DNA of 34,324 nt from Flavobacteriales bacterium (GTDB lineage: Bacteria > Bacteroidota > Bacteroidia > Flavobacteriales > Flavobacteriaceae): positions 1 through 34,324 of the forward strand of contig SGZH01000012.1 of the NCBI GenBank assembly GCA_004214175.1, read 5' to 3'. The notes below the pieces were generated by a model. It made no database searches, was not told the origin of the DNA, and was given only the letters and a program-made list of their open reading frames with translations. This document shows, piece after piece, positions 8,115-17,057 of this stretch (position 1 is its first letter; the number at the start of each line of letters is the position of its first letter). Position numbers and translations under genes: made by a program.

Positions 8115-9164
8115 ATGAAACTTTCTAGATTTAATTTTGAATTGCCTGAAGATTTATTAGCAGAATATCCAGCTACTAATAGAGATGAGTCTCGTTTAAT
8201 GGTGCTGAATAGAAAAGATAAAACAATCGAACATAAAATGTTTAAGGACTTAAAAGATTATTTTAGAGAAGATGATGTTTTAGTTCTAAATAATACTAAA
8301 GTTTTTCCAGCAAGATTATTTGGTAATAAAGAAAAAACTGGAGCTCGTATTGAGGTTTTTCTATTACGAGAATTAAATATGGAAACTCGCCTATGGGATG
8401 TTTTGGTTGATCCCGCTCGTAAAATAAGGATTGGAAATAAGTTATATTTTGGTGAGGACGATTCTCTAGTTGCAGAAGTTATTGATAATACCACTTCTAG
8501 AGGAAGAACGCTTCGTTTTTTATACGATGGATCTTATGAAGATTTTAGAAAAAAATTAACTGAACTAGGAGAAACCCCACTTCCCAAGTACATAAAAAGA
8601 GACGTAGAGCCTGAAGATAAGGAAAGATATCAAACTATTTTTGCAAAGAATGAAGGAGCTGTTGCAGCTCCAACCGCTGGATTACATTTCTCAAAACACT
8701 TATTAAAACGCCTAGAAATTAAGGGTGTTAATTTTGCCGAGGTTACTTTACATGTTGGGTTAGGAACCTTTAGTTCTGTAGAGGTTGAAGATTTGTCAAA
8801 ACATAAAATGGATTCAGAAGAATTTCATATTGATTCTGTTGCAGAAAATATTATTAATAAAGGAATTAAAGAAAAAAGAAGAATCTGTGCTGTCGGGACG
8901 ACAGTTATGAGAACACTAGAAAGTTCTGTTTCTTCAAGCGGAACATTAAATGCTTATGATGGTTGGACAAATAAATTTATTTTTCCACCATACGACTTCA
9001 GTATTGCTAATATGATGGTAACTAACTTTCATACTCCTAAATCAACATTAATGATGATGGTTTCTGCATTTGCGGGTCATGATTTTGTTAGAGAAGCTTA
9101 TGATGTTGCAATAAAAGAAAAGTATCGATTTTATACCTATGGTGATGCTATGTTGATTATCTAA
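8115..9164 (+). CDS. queA: S-adenosylmethionine:tRNA ribosyltransferase-isomerase
   Basis: Transfers and isomerises the ribosyl group of SAM onto 7-aminomethyl-7-deazaguanine in tRNA to make epoxyqueuosine. The protein, 349 residues from the ATG at 8115, begins [19 protein letters not shown]. It contains the strongly conserved [41 protein letters not shown] and [12 protein letters not shown] segments. A frame open from TTG 8079 and an ATG at 8109 also exist. The first falls inside the promoter and the second adds only Met-Gly, so I favour 8115. It has its own promoter and a strong terminator, so it is probably a single-gene unit. As a SAM user it is linked in metabolism to metK. Confidence 0.97.
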   Translation: MKLSRFNFELPEDLLAEYPATNRDESRLMVLNRKDKTIEHKMFKDLKDYFREDDVLVLNNTKVFPARLFGNKEKTGARIEVFLLRELNMETRLWDVLVDPARKIRIGNKLYFGEDDSLVAEVIDNTTSRGRTLRFLYDGSYEDFRKKLTELGETPLPKYIKRDVEPEDKERYQTIFAKNEGAVAAPTAGLHFSKHLLKRLEIKGVNFAEVTLHVGLGTFSSVEVEDLSKHKMDSEEFHIDSVAENIINKGIKEKRRICAVGTTVMRTLESSVSSSGTLNAYDGWTNKFIFPPYDFSIANMMVTNFHTPKSTLMMMVSAFAGHDFVREAYDVAIKEKYRFYTYGDAMLII

Positions 9165-9182
9165 CACAAAAAGCAAAGTCTT

Positions 9183-9209
9183 AACCCTCTGTTTCATAGA
9201 GGGTTTTTT
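9183..9209 (+). terminator. Rho-independent terminator after queA
   Basis: AACCCTCT (9183-9190) and AGAGGGTT (9198-9205) form an 8-bp stem with a 7-nt loop, followed by a T run to 9209. It begins 18 nt after the queA stop. Confidence 0.9.
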
Positions 9210-9290
9210 AATTTATTGAGGCGATTTGATTTTTAATTTACGTCATAATAAACTACATTAGTAAACTAATACAAACTCAAATAAAGATTT

Positions 9291-10952
9291 GTGAATAAAA
9301 AGCTACTTCTTTTTTTCTTATTAATATCTGTTTTGTCTTTCGCACAAGATGAAAATAGTATATTACCAATGAGTTTGCAATATAATCTTAGATCTACAGT
9401 CACGCCAATTGAACTCCCTCCGCTATATTTAGATGATATAATTGCAGAGGATGAAATAAATGATTTGGATAAAAGTTTACCCTGGCGTTACGGAATTTCA
9501 AGACCATTAGTTTTAGATCTTGACACTGATGGCGAATGGACTGAGTTGGATAATAATCGTGGAAGAATTTGGCAGGTAGCTATTTGGTCACCTGATGCAG
9601 TTAATTTAAGCATCAATTTTAATGACTTTAAGTTACCAGATGGGGCTATGTTACATTTATACAACGATGAACGAACAGACTTCTCTAAAACATATACAAA
9701 AAATCAAAACAGAGAAAATAAAAAACTAGGATCCTGGTATGTTTCTGGAGAAATTATTTGGATAGAATATTATGAACCAGAAAATATCGAAGAAATTGCT
9801 GAGTTAGAAATAGGAAGCTTAATTCATGGATATAGAATGGGAAGAGTACATCAAATGATTAAAAACAATTCAAGAGGATTGAATGATTCTGGTAACTGTA
9901 ATTATGATGTGAATTGTCAAATTGGTGCTGATTATGATGAAAAAAAAGATATTATCAAAAAGGCAGTTGCATTGCTTAATTTAGGGAATGGTTTTTTATG
10001 CTCATCATCTTTAATAAATACCACTTTAAATGACAAAACCCCCTATTTATTAACTGCAAATCACTGTTTAGAATTTAGTAATCCTTCTTTTTGGTCTGTT
10101 CGATTTAATTGGATGAGTCCAAGTCCAATTTGTGCCTCTGAAGAAGAAAGTCTAGATATCCAAACTAACTTTACAATGAGTGGAGCTGAATTAATAGCCA
10201 ATCACAGTTTAAGTGACTTTGCTTTGGTTAAGTTGCATAACGAAATTCCTGGTTCATGGGATGTAGCTTTTGCTGGTTGGGATAACACAGATAACTTACC
10301 AACTATGGAAGTTGGGATTCATCATCCAAATGGAGATATTATGAAAATTTGTAGAGATGATTCCGGTGCCGTCAAAGAAAATGCTAATGGAACAGAAGTT
10401 TGGCTTATAGGAGGTGTGTCTGTTGGTTCAGGAGACGGTTGGGAAATTGGTACAACTGAGAGTGGTTCTTCTGGTTCCCCCCTTTTTAATGAGAATGGAA
10501 AAATTATAGGGCAACTATATGGTGGTCAAGCATTTTGTGACGGTATTGAAAATAATAATGATTATGACATCTATGGAAGATTTGGAGCCTCCTGGGATGC
10601 TGGACAAACAGCAGCCACAAGATTGAAAGACTGGTTAGATCCAAACAATACAGGTCAGACGTCAACGGAGACACTTCAGAATGTTCTGAGTACTGAAGAA
10701 TTTGATGACACAGGTACCTTAGATATATTTCCTAACCCTGCAAATTCAACTATTTCTATCATAAACAATAGATATCCAAATTTAGAGTTCTGTTTTTATA
10801 ATTTATTGGGTCAAAAGGTATATTCGGGAGATATGTCTAATACCATAAATATTATTAACGTAGAACAATTAAAAGAAGGAATTTACTTTTTATATTTATT
10901 AAACATTGATACCAATATTAGTTCTACAAAAAAAATAATTATCAGTAGATAA
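9291..10952 (+). CDS. Secreted trypsin-like (lysyl endopeptidase-like) serine protease with T9SS tail
   Basis: Predicted extracellular serine protease exported by the type IX secretion system. The 553-residue product starts at GTG 9291; no ATG lies ahead of the signal peptide (residues 1-18, ending S-F-A-Q). A pro-region with a beta-rich segment spans about 20-190. The chymotrypsin-fold domain, about 195-450, has the triad H258 (LTANHC), D309 (LSDFALVKL) and S394 (GSSGSP). Several cysteines (C203, C209, C237, C259 and others) suggest disulfides, as in lysyl endopeptidases such as Achromobacter protease I. Residues about 478-553 are a type A T9SS sorting domain: IFPNPANSTISI, FYNLLGQKVY, LKEGIYFLYL and a final KKIIISR. 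The gene sits alone between two strong terminators. Lys specificity is not proven. Confidence 0.88.
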   Translation: MNKKLLLFFLLISVLSFAQDENSILPMSLQYNLRSTVTPIELPPLYLDDIIAEDEINDLDKSLPWRYGISRPLVLDLDTDGEWTELDNNRGRIWQVAIWSPDAVNLSINFNDFKLPDGAMLHLYNDERTDFSKTYTKNQNRENKKLGSWYVSGEIIWIEYYEPENIEEIAELEIGSLIHGYRMGRVHQMIKNNSRGLNDSGNCNYDVNCQIGADYDEKKDIIKKAVALLNLGNGFLCSSSLINTTLNDKTPYLLTANHCLEFSNPSFWSVRFNWMSPSPICASEEESLDIQTNFTMSGAELIANHSLSDFALVKLHNEIPGSWDVAFAGWDNTDNLPTMEVGIHHPNGDIMKICRDDSGAVKENANGTEVWLIGGVSVGSGDGWEIGTTESGSSGSPLFNENGKIIGQLYGGQAFCDGIENNNDYDIYGRFGASWDAGQTAATRLKDWLDPNNTGQTSTETLQNVLSTEEFDDTGTLDIFPNPANSTISIINNRYPNLEFCFYNLLGQKVYSGDMSNTINIINVEQLKEGIYFLYLLNIDTNISSTKKIIISR

Positions 10953-10968
10953 ATATAACTTTCTTAAT

Positions 10969-11008
10969 TAATAAAAAGCCTCTTTTGTACAAAAGAGGCT
11001 TTTTATTA
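10969..11008. terminator. Perfect 40-nt palindrome, bidirectional terminator
   Basis: Bases 10969-11008 are a perfect inverted repeat centred on GTAC at 10987-10990: each side reads AAAAAGCCTCTTTTGT outward to the centre. The GC-rich core GCCTC/GAGGC is flanked by A and T runs, so it can terminate in both directions. It starts 17 nt after the protease stop and ends 33 nt before rlmN. Confidence 0.88.
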
Positions 11009-11041
11009 TTTTATGCCTAGTATTTATAATATTTTTGTTTG

Positions 11042-12082
11042 ATGGAATTAAATAAAAAGGACATAAGAGCTCTATCTAAAGATGAATTGAGATTATTTTT
11101 TAAAGAAATAGGAGATCAAGAATTTAGAGGAAATCAAGTTTATGAATGGCTTTGGAATAAAGGAGCCCACCAATTTGATGCTATGTCTAATATTTCAAAA
11201 GATACAAGGCAGGTTCTTAAAAATCATTTTGTTATAAATCATGTTGAGGTTGACAGTTTACAAAAAAGTAAAGATGGTACAATCAAGAATGCGGTGAAAC
11301 TTTTTGACGGTTTAATTGTCGAATCTGTTTTAATTCCAACTCCAAATAGAACAACAGCATGTATTTCAACACAAGTTGGATGTAGTTTAAATTGTAAGTT
11401 TTGTGCAACTGCCAAATTAAAAAAAATGAGAAACTTACATCCTGATGAAATTTATGACCAAGTTAAAGCTATTGATCAGGAAAGTAGACTCTATCATTCT
11501 CGACCACTTTCTAATATTGTTTTTATGGGAATGGGAGAACCTTTAATGAACTATAACAATGTGTTGAAGTCGATTGATAAGATTACTTCAGAAGAAGGAC
11601 TTGGAATGTCTCCCAAACGAATTACGGTTTCGACTTCTGGAATACCAAAAATGATAAAAAAGTTAGCTGATGACAAGGTGAAATTTAATTTAGCAGTATC
11701 GCTGCATTCAGCAATTCAAGAAAAAAGAGAGCAAATAATGCCTTTCGCAACTAAGTTTACGTTAATTGATTTAAAAGAATCACTTCAATATTGGTACGAA
11801 AAAACTAACCAGAGGATTACATACGAATATGTTATTTGGGAGGGGATCAACGATACGCGTGAAGATATTGATGCCCTGATTAAGTATTGCAAACAAGTAC
11901 CTTGTAAAGTGAACTTAATTGAATACAATACTATTGATGATGACTTTTTTAAGCAGGCCTCAAAAAGTGTGACGGATGCTTATATTTGTGCGTTAGAAAA
12001 AAATAGAATTCCTGTTACAGTAAGAAGAAGTAGAGGAAAAGATATAGATGCTGCTTGTGGTCAGTTAGCTAATAAAAAGTAA
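11042..12082 (+). CDS. rlmN: Dual-specificity 23S rRNA/tRNA adenine-C2 methyltransferase
   Basis: Radical SAM enzyme that methylates C2 of A2503 in 23S rRNA and A37 of some tRNAs. The ATG at 11042 follows directly on a TTG at 11039; I take the ATG, giving 346 residues. The radical SAM cluster motif CSLNCKFC supplies C114, C118 and C121. The C-terminal AACGQLA gives C339, the cysteine that carries the methyl group in the family. Also visible are FMGMGEPLMNY, STSGIP and VSLHSA. C339 and the QLANKK ending fit RlmN rather than Cfr. The polyprenyl synthase gene follows after 28 nt. Confidence 0.97.
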   Translation: MELNKKDIRALSKDELRLFFKEIGDQEFRGNQVYEWLWNKGAHQFDAMSNISKDTRQVLKNHFVINHVEVDSLQKSKDGTIKNAVKLFDGLIVESVLIPTPNRTTACISTQVGCSLNCKFCATAKLKKMRNLHPDEIYDQVKAIDQESRLYHSRPLSNIVFMGMGEPLMNYNNVLKSIDKITSEEGLGMSPKRITVSTSGIPKMIKKLADDKVKFNLAVSLHSAIQEKREQIMPFATKFTLIDLKESLQYWYEKTNQRITYEYVIWEGINDTREDIDALIKYCKQVPCKVNLIEYNTIDDDFFKQASKSVTDAYICALEKNRIPVTVRRSRGKDIDAACGQLANKK

Positions 12083-12110
12083 AACTAATTTTATATATTT
12101 TAATTAGTAA

Positions 12111-13088
12111 ATGAAAATAGTTTCCCAAATAAAACAACCAATCGAATACGAAATGGAACTTTTTGAAAAAAAGTTTCAACTTTCCATGTTTTCAAAAGTA
12201 TCACTTCTAAATCGAATTACACACTATGTAGTAAATAGAAAAGGAAAGCAAATGCGACCCATGTTTGTTTTTTTAATCGCAAAAATGTTTAATAACGGTG
12301 AAGTTAACGATAGAACTTATCGAGGGGCTTCCGTTATTGAACTTATTCATACAGCAACATTAGTGCATGATGACGTAGTAGATGAGAGTGCTAAAAGAAG
12401 AGGCTTCTTTTCTATAAACGCTTTATGGAAAAATAAGATTGCAGTTTTAGTTGGAGATTTTTTACTATCCAAGGGTTTATTGCTTTCCATCGATAATAAT
12501 GATTTTGATCTTCTAAAAATTATCTCAACAGCAGTAAGGGAAATGAGTGAAGGAGAGCTTCTTCAAATAGAAAAAGCAAGAAAGTTAAATATTACAGAGA
12601 GTATTTATTTTGAAATTATACGAAAAAAAACAGCAACATTAATAGCAGCGTGTTGTGAAATGGGTGCTCAATCTGTGATAGCTTCTAAAGCAGAAGTAGA
12701 AAATATGCGTCAATTTGGTGAATATATAGGAATAGCATTTCAAATTAAAGACGATCTTTTTGATTATGGAGCTGAAAAAATTGGAAAACCAACAGGTATT
12801 GATATTAAAGAACAAAAAATGACCCTTCCTTTAATTTATACACTTAACAATTGCTCTAAAAAAGAAAGAAAGTGGATTATCAATTCGATTAAAAATTACA
12901 ATACTGATAAAGTAAGAGTAAAAGAATTAATACAATTTGTAAAATCTAAAGGTGGTATAGAATACGCGGTTACTAAAATGAAGGAATACAAAATAAAGGC
13001 TCTTTTTATTTTAGAAAAAAATCCAGACTCTCCATATAAAAAATCACTTGAATTGATGGTGAACTATGTGATTGACAGAAAAAAATGA
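12111..13088 (+). CDS. Long-chain polyprenyl diphosphate synthase
   Basis: Trans-isoprenyl diphosphate synthase of the heptaprenyl/octaprenyl type, adding isopentenyl units to an allylic starter; the product most likely supplies the menaquinone side chain. The 325-residue protein contains the first aspartate-rich motif HDDVVDES (D87, D88, D91), followed by a basic RRG, and the second motif KDDLFDYG (D214, D215, D218). GKQMRPMF near 45-52 binds the diphosphate. Length and motifs fit the IspB-like group; chain length cannot be told from the sequence. It lies between rlmN and dnaG, all in one direction, with about 120 nt before dnaG. Confidence 0.93.
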   Translation: MKIVSQIKQPIEYEMELFEKKFQLSMFSKVSLLNRITHYVVNRKGKQMRPMFVFLIAKMFNNGEVNDRTYRGASVIELIHTATLVHDDVVDESAKRRGFFSINALWKNKIAVLVGDFLLSKGLLLSIDNNDFDLLKIISTAVREMSEGELLQIEKARKLNITESIYFEIIRKKTATLIAACCEMGAQSVIASKAEVENMRQFGEYIGIAFQIKDDLFDYGAEKIGKPTGIDIKEQKMTLPLIYTLNNCSKKERKWIINSIKNYNTDKVRVKELIQFVKSKGGIEYAVTKMKEYKIKALFILEKNPDSPYKKSLELMVNYVIDRKK

Positions 13089-13212
13089 TTATTGAATTAA
13101 AGAAATACTCTTTATTTTTGAGAAATCTTATATCAAACCTTTTTTGTTGATAAATAAGTTCCTCTAAAAATTTATTTTTTCAATCAGAATTTCACATCTT
13201 TGAATGGTAAAG

Positions 13213-15177
13213 ATGATTTCACAAACAACCATAGATAATGTATTTGAAACGGCTCGTGTAGAGGAGGTGATTGGTGATTTTGTTGTTTTAAAAAAATCGG
13301 GAAGTAATTTTAAAGGATTAAGTCCTTTTAGTGATGAGCGTACACCAAGTTTCATGGTTTCTCCTGCAAAACAATTATGGAAAGATTTTTCAAGTGGTAA
13401 AGGTGGAAGTGTTGTTTCTTTTTTAATGGAACACGAACATTTTAGTTATCCAGAAGCAATTAAATACCTAGCAAATAAATACGGTATTGAAGTTGAGGAA
13501 ACGGAAAGAACAGATGAGCAAAAAGAAAAAGCCACACAAAAAGAGAATCTATTCATTGTTAGTGATTATGCTAAAGAATATTTTCATAAAACACTTCTAA
13601 ATATAGAAGAAGGGAAAGCGATTGGTTTATCATATTTTAAAGAACGTGGCTTTACACAAGAAACTATTGAAAAATTCTCTTTAGGATATTCTCTAGATAA
13701 ATGGGATGCTTTTACTAATACCGCTATAAAAAAAGGATACCAGTTAGAGTATCTTGAAAAAACAGGATTAACAATTGTTAAGGGCGAAAAGCAGTTTGAT
13801 CGTTTTAAGGGAAGAGTTATTTTTCCTATTCAGAGCATGAGTGGTCGAACTTTAGGTTTCGGCGGAAGAATATTAACTAATGATAAAAAAGCTGCTAAAT
13901 ATTTAAATTCACCCGAAAGTGATATTTACCATAAAAGTGATGTTCTTTATGGCTTATACCAAGCAAAAAGTGTTATTTCGAAAGAGGATAATTGTTATTT
14001 GGTTGAGGGATATACAGATGTATTGCAGTTTAACCAAACAGGAATTATTAACGTTGTTTCCTCTTCAGGCACTGCATTAACAACTAGCCAAATTAGACTG
14101 ATTAATAGATTAACCAAAAATATAACTGTTTTATATGATGGAGATGATGCTGGTTTAAGAGCTTCCATAAGAGGTATAGATTTAATTCTTGAACAAGGAA
14201 TGAATGTAAAAGTTTGCACCTTTCCTGAAGGAGAGGATCCTGATAGTTTCGCAAAAAACAATTCCTTAGAGGCTTTGAAAGAATATTTGAATAAAAACTC
14301 TAAAGATTTTATAACTTTTAAAGCAAATTTACTGATAAAAGAAGCAGATAATGACCCAATAAAAAAAGCGAACACTGTTCATGAAATAATTGCTAGTATC
14401 TCTAAAATTCCAGATGATATAAAAAAGGAAATTTATATTCAAGAATGTTCAAGGTTAATGAATATTGAAGAATCAACCCTCTACAGTTCCTTAGCTCAAA
14501 AATTAAAAAAACAAAATAAGGAATTAGATAAAAAGCTTCAAAAAAAGAATGTTCCATTTAATGTGATTTCCTCTAAAAAAGAATCATTTGAAAAAGCAGA
14601 CCACCAATTTGAGTTAGAAAAAAAAATAATTGAATTACTATTAGTATATGGTGTTAAGGAGGAAGAATTTGAAGAAATTTCAATTGAGATTAATGATGAA
14701 GGAGAATTATCATACACATCAGAAATAATAAAATCTAAGGTATATGAAAAAATATATTTAGATCTTCAAGAAGATGAGACTGAATTTGCTAATGAGGGTT
14801 TTAAAGAGATGTATCAGCTCATTATTGAAGATTTTAACACCTATCAAAATTTTAAAGCAGAACGATTAATAAGAAAGTTGTCTCCAGAAAAAGCAGAATT
14901 GATTACTCATATTTTATTTGATAGTGAACGATATCAATTACATAACTGGATAGGGCGAGAAATATATGTAAAAGATAAAAATCAAACTATCTCTCAAGTA
15001 GTAAGCGAAACCATTTTTAACTTACGGCGATACTTAATTTCGATGAAAATTAATGAATTGGCTCAAGAGATTAAAAATTTAAAAGATGAAAGCTTAAAAA
15101 AAGAAACGTTGAAAGAAACTCTTGAATATTCTACACTCAAAAAGTTGTTATCCGACAAATTAAATAGAGTTTTGTAA
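13213..15177 (+). CDS. dnaG: DNA primase with metal-ligand-free zinc ribbon
   Basis: Makes RNA primers for DNA replication. From ATG 13213 it has 654 residues; an ATG at 13204 would add Met-Val-Lys. A possible -7 box, CATCTTTG at 13195-13202, would put the transcript start past 13204 and so favours 13213. The N-terminal CHC2-type domain is recognisable (residues about 33-75), but its ligands are gone. The usual CPFH is SPFS (S37, S40) and the usual HCFGC is KDFSS (D58, S61). The catalytic Toprim domain is intact, with E265 in LVEGYTD and D309/D311 in LYDGDDAG. RNA-polymerase-domain motifs such as FKGRVIFPI are present. The C-terminal third is helical and presumably binds the DnaB helicase. 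Identity is secure; a zinc-free N-terminal domain is inference from the residues. Confidence 0.95.
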   Translation: MISQTTIDNVFETARVEEVIGDFVVLKKSGSNFKGLSPFSDERTPSFMVSPAKQLWKDFSSGKGGSVVSFLMEHEHFSYPEAIKYLANKYGIEVEETERTDEQKEKATQKENLFIVSDYAKEYFHKTLLNIEEGKAIGLSYFKERGFTQETIEKFSLGYSLDKWDAFTNTAIKKGYQLEYLEKTGLTIVKGEKQFDRFKGRVIFPIQSMSGRTLGFGGRILTNDKKAAKYLNSPESDIYHKSDVLYGLYQAKSVISKEDNCYLVEGYTDVLQFNQTGIINVVSSSGTALTTSQIRLINRLTKNITVLYDGDDAGLRASIRGIDLILEQGMNVKVCTFPEGEDPDSFAKNNSLEALKEYLNKNSKDFITFKANLLIKEADNDPIKKANTVHEIIASISKIPDDIKKEIYIQECSRLMNIEESTLYSSLAQKLKKQNKELDKKLQKKNVPFNVISSKKESFEKADHQFELEKKIIELLLVYGVKEEEFEEISIEINDEGELSYTSEIIKSKVYEKIYLDLQEDETEFANEGFKEMYQLIIEDFNTYQNFKAERLIRKLSPEKAELITHILFDSERYQLHNWIGREIYVKDKNQTISQVVSETIFNLRRYLISMKINELAQEIKNLKDESLKKETLKETLEYSTLKKLLSDKLNRVL

Positions 15178-15213
15178 CTATGTGAATTTAAACAATCGAA
15201 ATGGATGTGTTAA

Positions 15214-16005
15214 TCAACTTAGCATATTTTTTGGGATTTTACAAATTGGTATAGGAATCATTTTATGCTTATTGATAGTATTTAATTTTAAAAATAAATC
15301 AAATACAAATTTTTCTCTTCCTTCAAAATCTTGGGTAGATTTTTTTAGATCGTTCATTCTCATTGCCCATTCAAGTTCATCATAACTTGCTCCAATCTGA
15401 TCTTCATCAGTTCTATGGTCACCAAACAATCCATCCGTAGGTGCTGCAGTTAATATTGATTTAGGTACCTCTAAATATTTTCCAATAGCATATACTTCAC
15501 TTTTCAGTAAATCTGCAATGGGACTTAAATCAACACCGCCATCACCGTATTTTGTATAAAAACCAATTCCAAAATCCTCTACTTTATTTCCGGTCCCAGC
15601 AACAAGATAATTATTTAAGCCAGCAAAATAATACAAAGTAGTCATTCTAAGACGAGCTCTCGTATTGGCAAGGGATAAATGTAATTGATGATTGTCATTA
15701 TTCAACACATCCTGATTTTTAAAAGTATCAAAGACATTTGTAAGATCAAAAAAAGTCGAACTGACATTTGGGAATTTTTTTTTAATGTTTTCAATATGTT
15801 CTTTTGCTCTACTTACTTGATTTTCTGCTTGATGTATTGGCATTTCAATACACATTACGGGAAATCCTGTTTTGGCGCACAACATAGAACTGACTGCAGA
15901 ATCGATACCACCACTTACCCCAATAACAAATCCATTCATTTTTGAATTTTCAGCATAATCCTTTAGCCATTTTACAATATAATCAACTACTTTTAGAGTA
16001 TTCAT
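15214..16005 (-). CDS. nadE: NAD+ synthase (ammonia-dependent type)
   Basis: Last step of NAD synthesis: amidates nicotinate adenine dinucleotide using ATP. The 263-residue protein is the short form with no glutaminase domain, so it uses ammonia or an outside donor. The P-loop of N-type ATP pyrophosphatases, SGGIDSAV, lies at residues 31-38. LANTRARLRMTTLYYFA, VAGTGNKVEDFGIGF, YGDGGVDLSPI and APTDGLFGDHRTDEDQIG are family segments. It is convergent with dnaG (36 nt between stops, no clear terminator) and divergent from gldB (68 nt between starts). In some flavobacteria, as I recall, a response regulator gene sits between dnaG and nadE; none is present here. Confidence 0.96.
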   Translation of the reverse strand: MNTLKVVDYIVKWLKDYAENSKMNGFVIGVSGGIDSAVSSMLCAKTGFPVMCIEMPIHQAENQVSRAKEHIENIKKKFPNVSSTFFDLTNVFDTFKNQDVLNNDNHQLHLSLANTRARLRMTTLYYFAGLNNYLVAGTGNKVEDFGIGFYTKYGDGGVDLSPIADLLKSEVYAIGKYLEVPKSILTAAPTDGLFGDHRTDEDQIGASYDELEWAMRMNDLKKSTQDFEGREKFVFDLFLKLNTINKHKMIPIPICKIPKNMLS

Positions 16006-16023
16006 AATGTTGAATTTTAATAA

Positions 16024-16040
16024 TACCTTTGCATCGCAAA
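16024..16040 (+). promoter_or_regulatory. Possible gldB promoter -7 box within an inverted repeat
   Basis: TACCTTTG at 16024-16031 fits TAnnTTTG. It overlaps the inverted repeat TTTGC-ATC-GCAAA (16028-16040) in the 68-nt divergent region between nadE and gldB. There is no TTG at the usual distance upstream, so the promoter call is partial. Confidence 0.35.
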
Positions 16041-16073
16041 TTACGTAAAAAATAAAATTTTATATAAATTTTT

Positions 16074-17057
16074 ATGTTAAACAGTTTTAAAATAAAATAT
16101 CTAAAATCTTTTTTATTAATAGCAGTATTCTTTCTCTGTTTTAGTTGTCACCAAACAAATAAATTAGAGAAGGAAATTGGTTTAATTCCTATTGATCTTG
16201 AAATAGTAAGGTTTGATAAAGTTTTTGGCAATTCAGATATGGATGACTTACAAGATTTAAAGTCAAGATTCCCCGTTTTTTTTCCAAAAAAATATCCTGA
16301 TTCTATCTGGAAAATGAAAATGAAAGATTCTTTAACACGTCAACTTTTTACAGAAGTAATTAAAAAATATCCAGATGAATTAAAATTAACCGAGGATCTT
16401 AGAACATTATTTAAGCATATCAGATATTATTACCCATCATTTAAAGTACCTAATGTAATAACTGCTAATTCTGATGTAGATTATAAAAATAAGATATTTT
16501 TATCCGATCAAACTTTAATAGTTTCTCTTGATAATTACTTGGGCAGTGATCATTTTTTTTATCAAGGAATTCCAGAATATATTAGTAGAAATATGAAAGA
16601 GTCACAGATTCTATCTGATGTTGCCTCAGTATGTTCTCAGCTATTTATTCCAAAAATAAATAAAAAAACATTTTTATCGCAAATGATTTATTATGGCAGA
16701 ATACTTTATCTAAAAGATATCTGGTTAACAAAAACTTCTGATGATATTAAAATAGGATATTCTGAGGAAGAATTAAAATGGGTTCAAGATAACGAAAATC
16801 AAATATGGCGAAATTTTATTGAAAATGAATATCTATTTAGTACCAATCCAAAATTAATAGCAAGATTTATTAGTCTAGCTCCTTTTTCTAAATTTTATTT
16901 AGAAATTGATAATGATTCTCCGGGTATGGTTGGAAGATACATTGGTTGGCAAATTGTAAGATCTTTTATGGATAAAAAAGGTGCTAGTCTCGAAAAATTA
17001 ATGACTTTAAGTGATGAAGAAATATTTTATAAATCAAAATACAAACCAAGAAAGTAA
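16074..17057 (+). CDS. gldB: Gliding motility lipoprotein GldB
   Basis: Lipoprotein needed for gliding in Flavobacterium johnsoniae; its biochemical role is not settled. The 327-residue product has a lipoprotein signal: basic N-terminus, hydrophobic core and lipobox C-F-S-C with lipidation at C25. The mature part begins with the GldB-like IGLIPIDLEIVRFDKVF and ends with PGMVGRYIGWQIVRSFM and a basic tail. Its stop overlaps the start of gldC by one base (TAATG), and the gldB-gldC pair next to yihA/engB and the dcw cluster is a known flavobacterial arrangement. Assignment rests on both sequence recall and context. Confidence 0.92.
   Translation: MLNSFKIKYLKSFLLIAVFFLCFSCHQTNKLEKEIGLIPIDLEIVRFDKVFGNSDMDDLQDLKSRFPVFFPKKYPDSIWKMKMKDSLTRQLFTEVIKKYPDELKLTEDLRTLFKHIRYYYPSFKVPNVITANSDVDYKNKIFLSDQTLIVSLDNYLGSDHFFYQGIPEYISRNMKESQILSDVASVCSQLFIPKINKKTFLSQMIYYGRILYLKDIWLTKTSDDIKIGYSEEELKWVQDNENQIWRNFIENEYLFSTNPKLIARFISLAPFSKFYLEIDNDSPGMVGRYIGWQIVRSFMDKKGASLEKLMTLSDEEIFYKSKYKPRK

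Noticed and set aside
11030-11037. TATTTTTG just ahead of rlmN as a promoter -7 box
   Set aside because: It is only 4 nt from the ATG, so transcription would begin inside the gene, and no TTG lies 19-21 nt upstream. Probably chance in AT-rich DNA.
13995-14375. 126-codon open frame on the minus strand inside dnaG
   Set aside because: Entirely antisense to the conserved Toprim region of dnaG and with no known motif.
15182-15385. 67-codon open frame on the plus strand after dnaG
   Set aside because: It overlaps the end of nadE on the other strand; its only notable part is a hydrophobic stretch that is the antisense of nadE codons.
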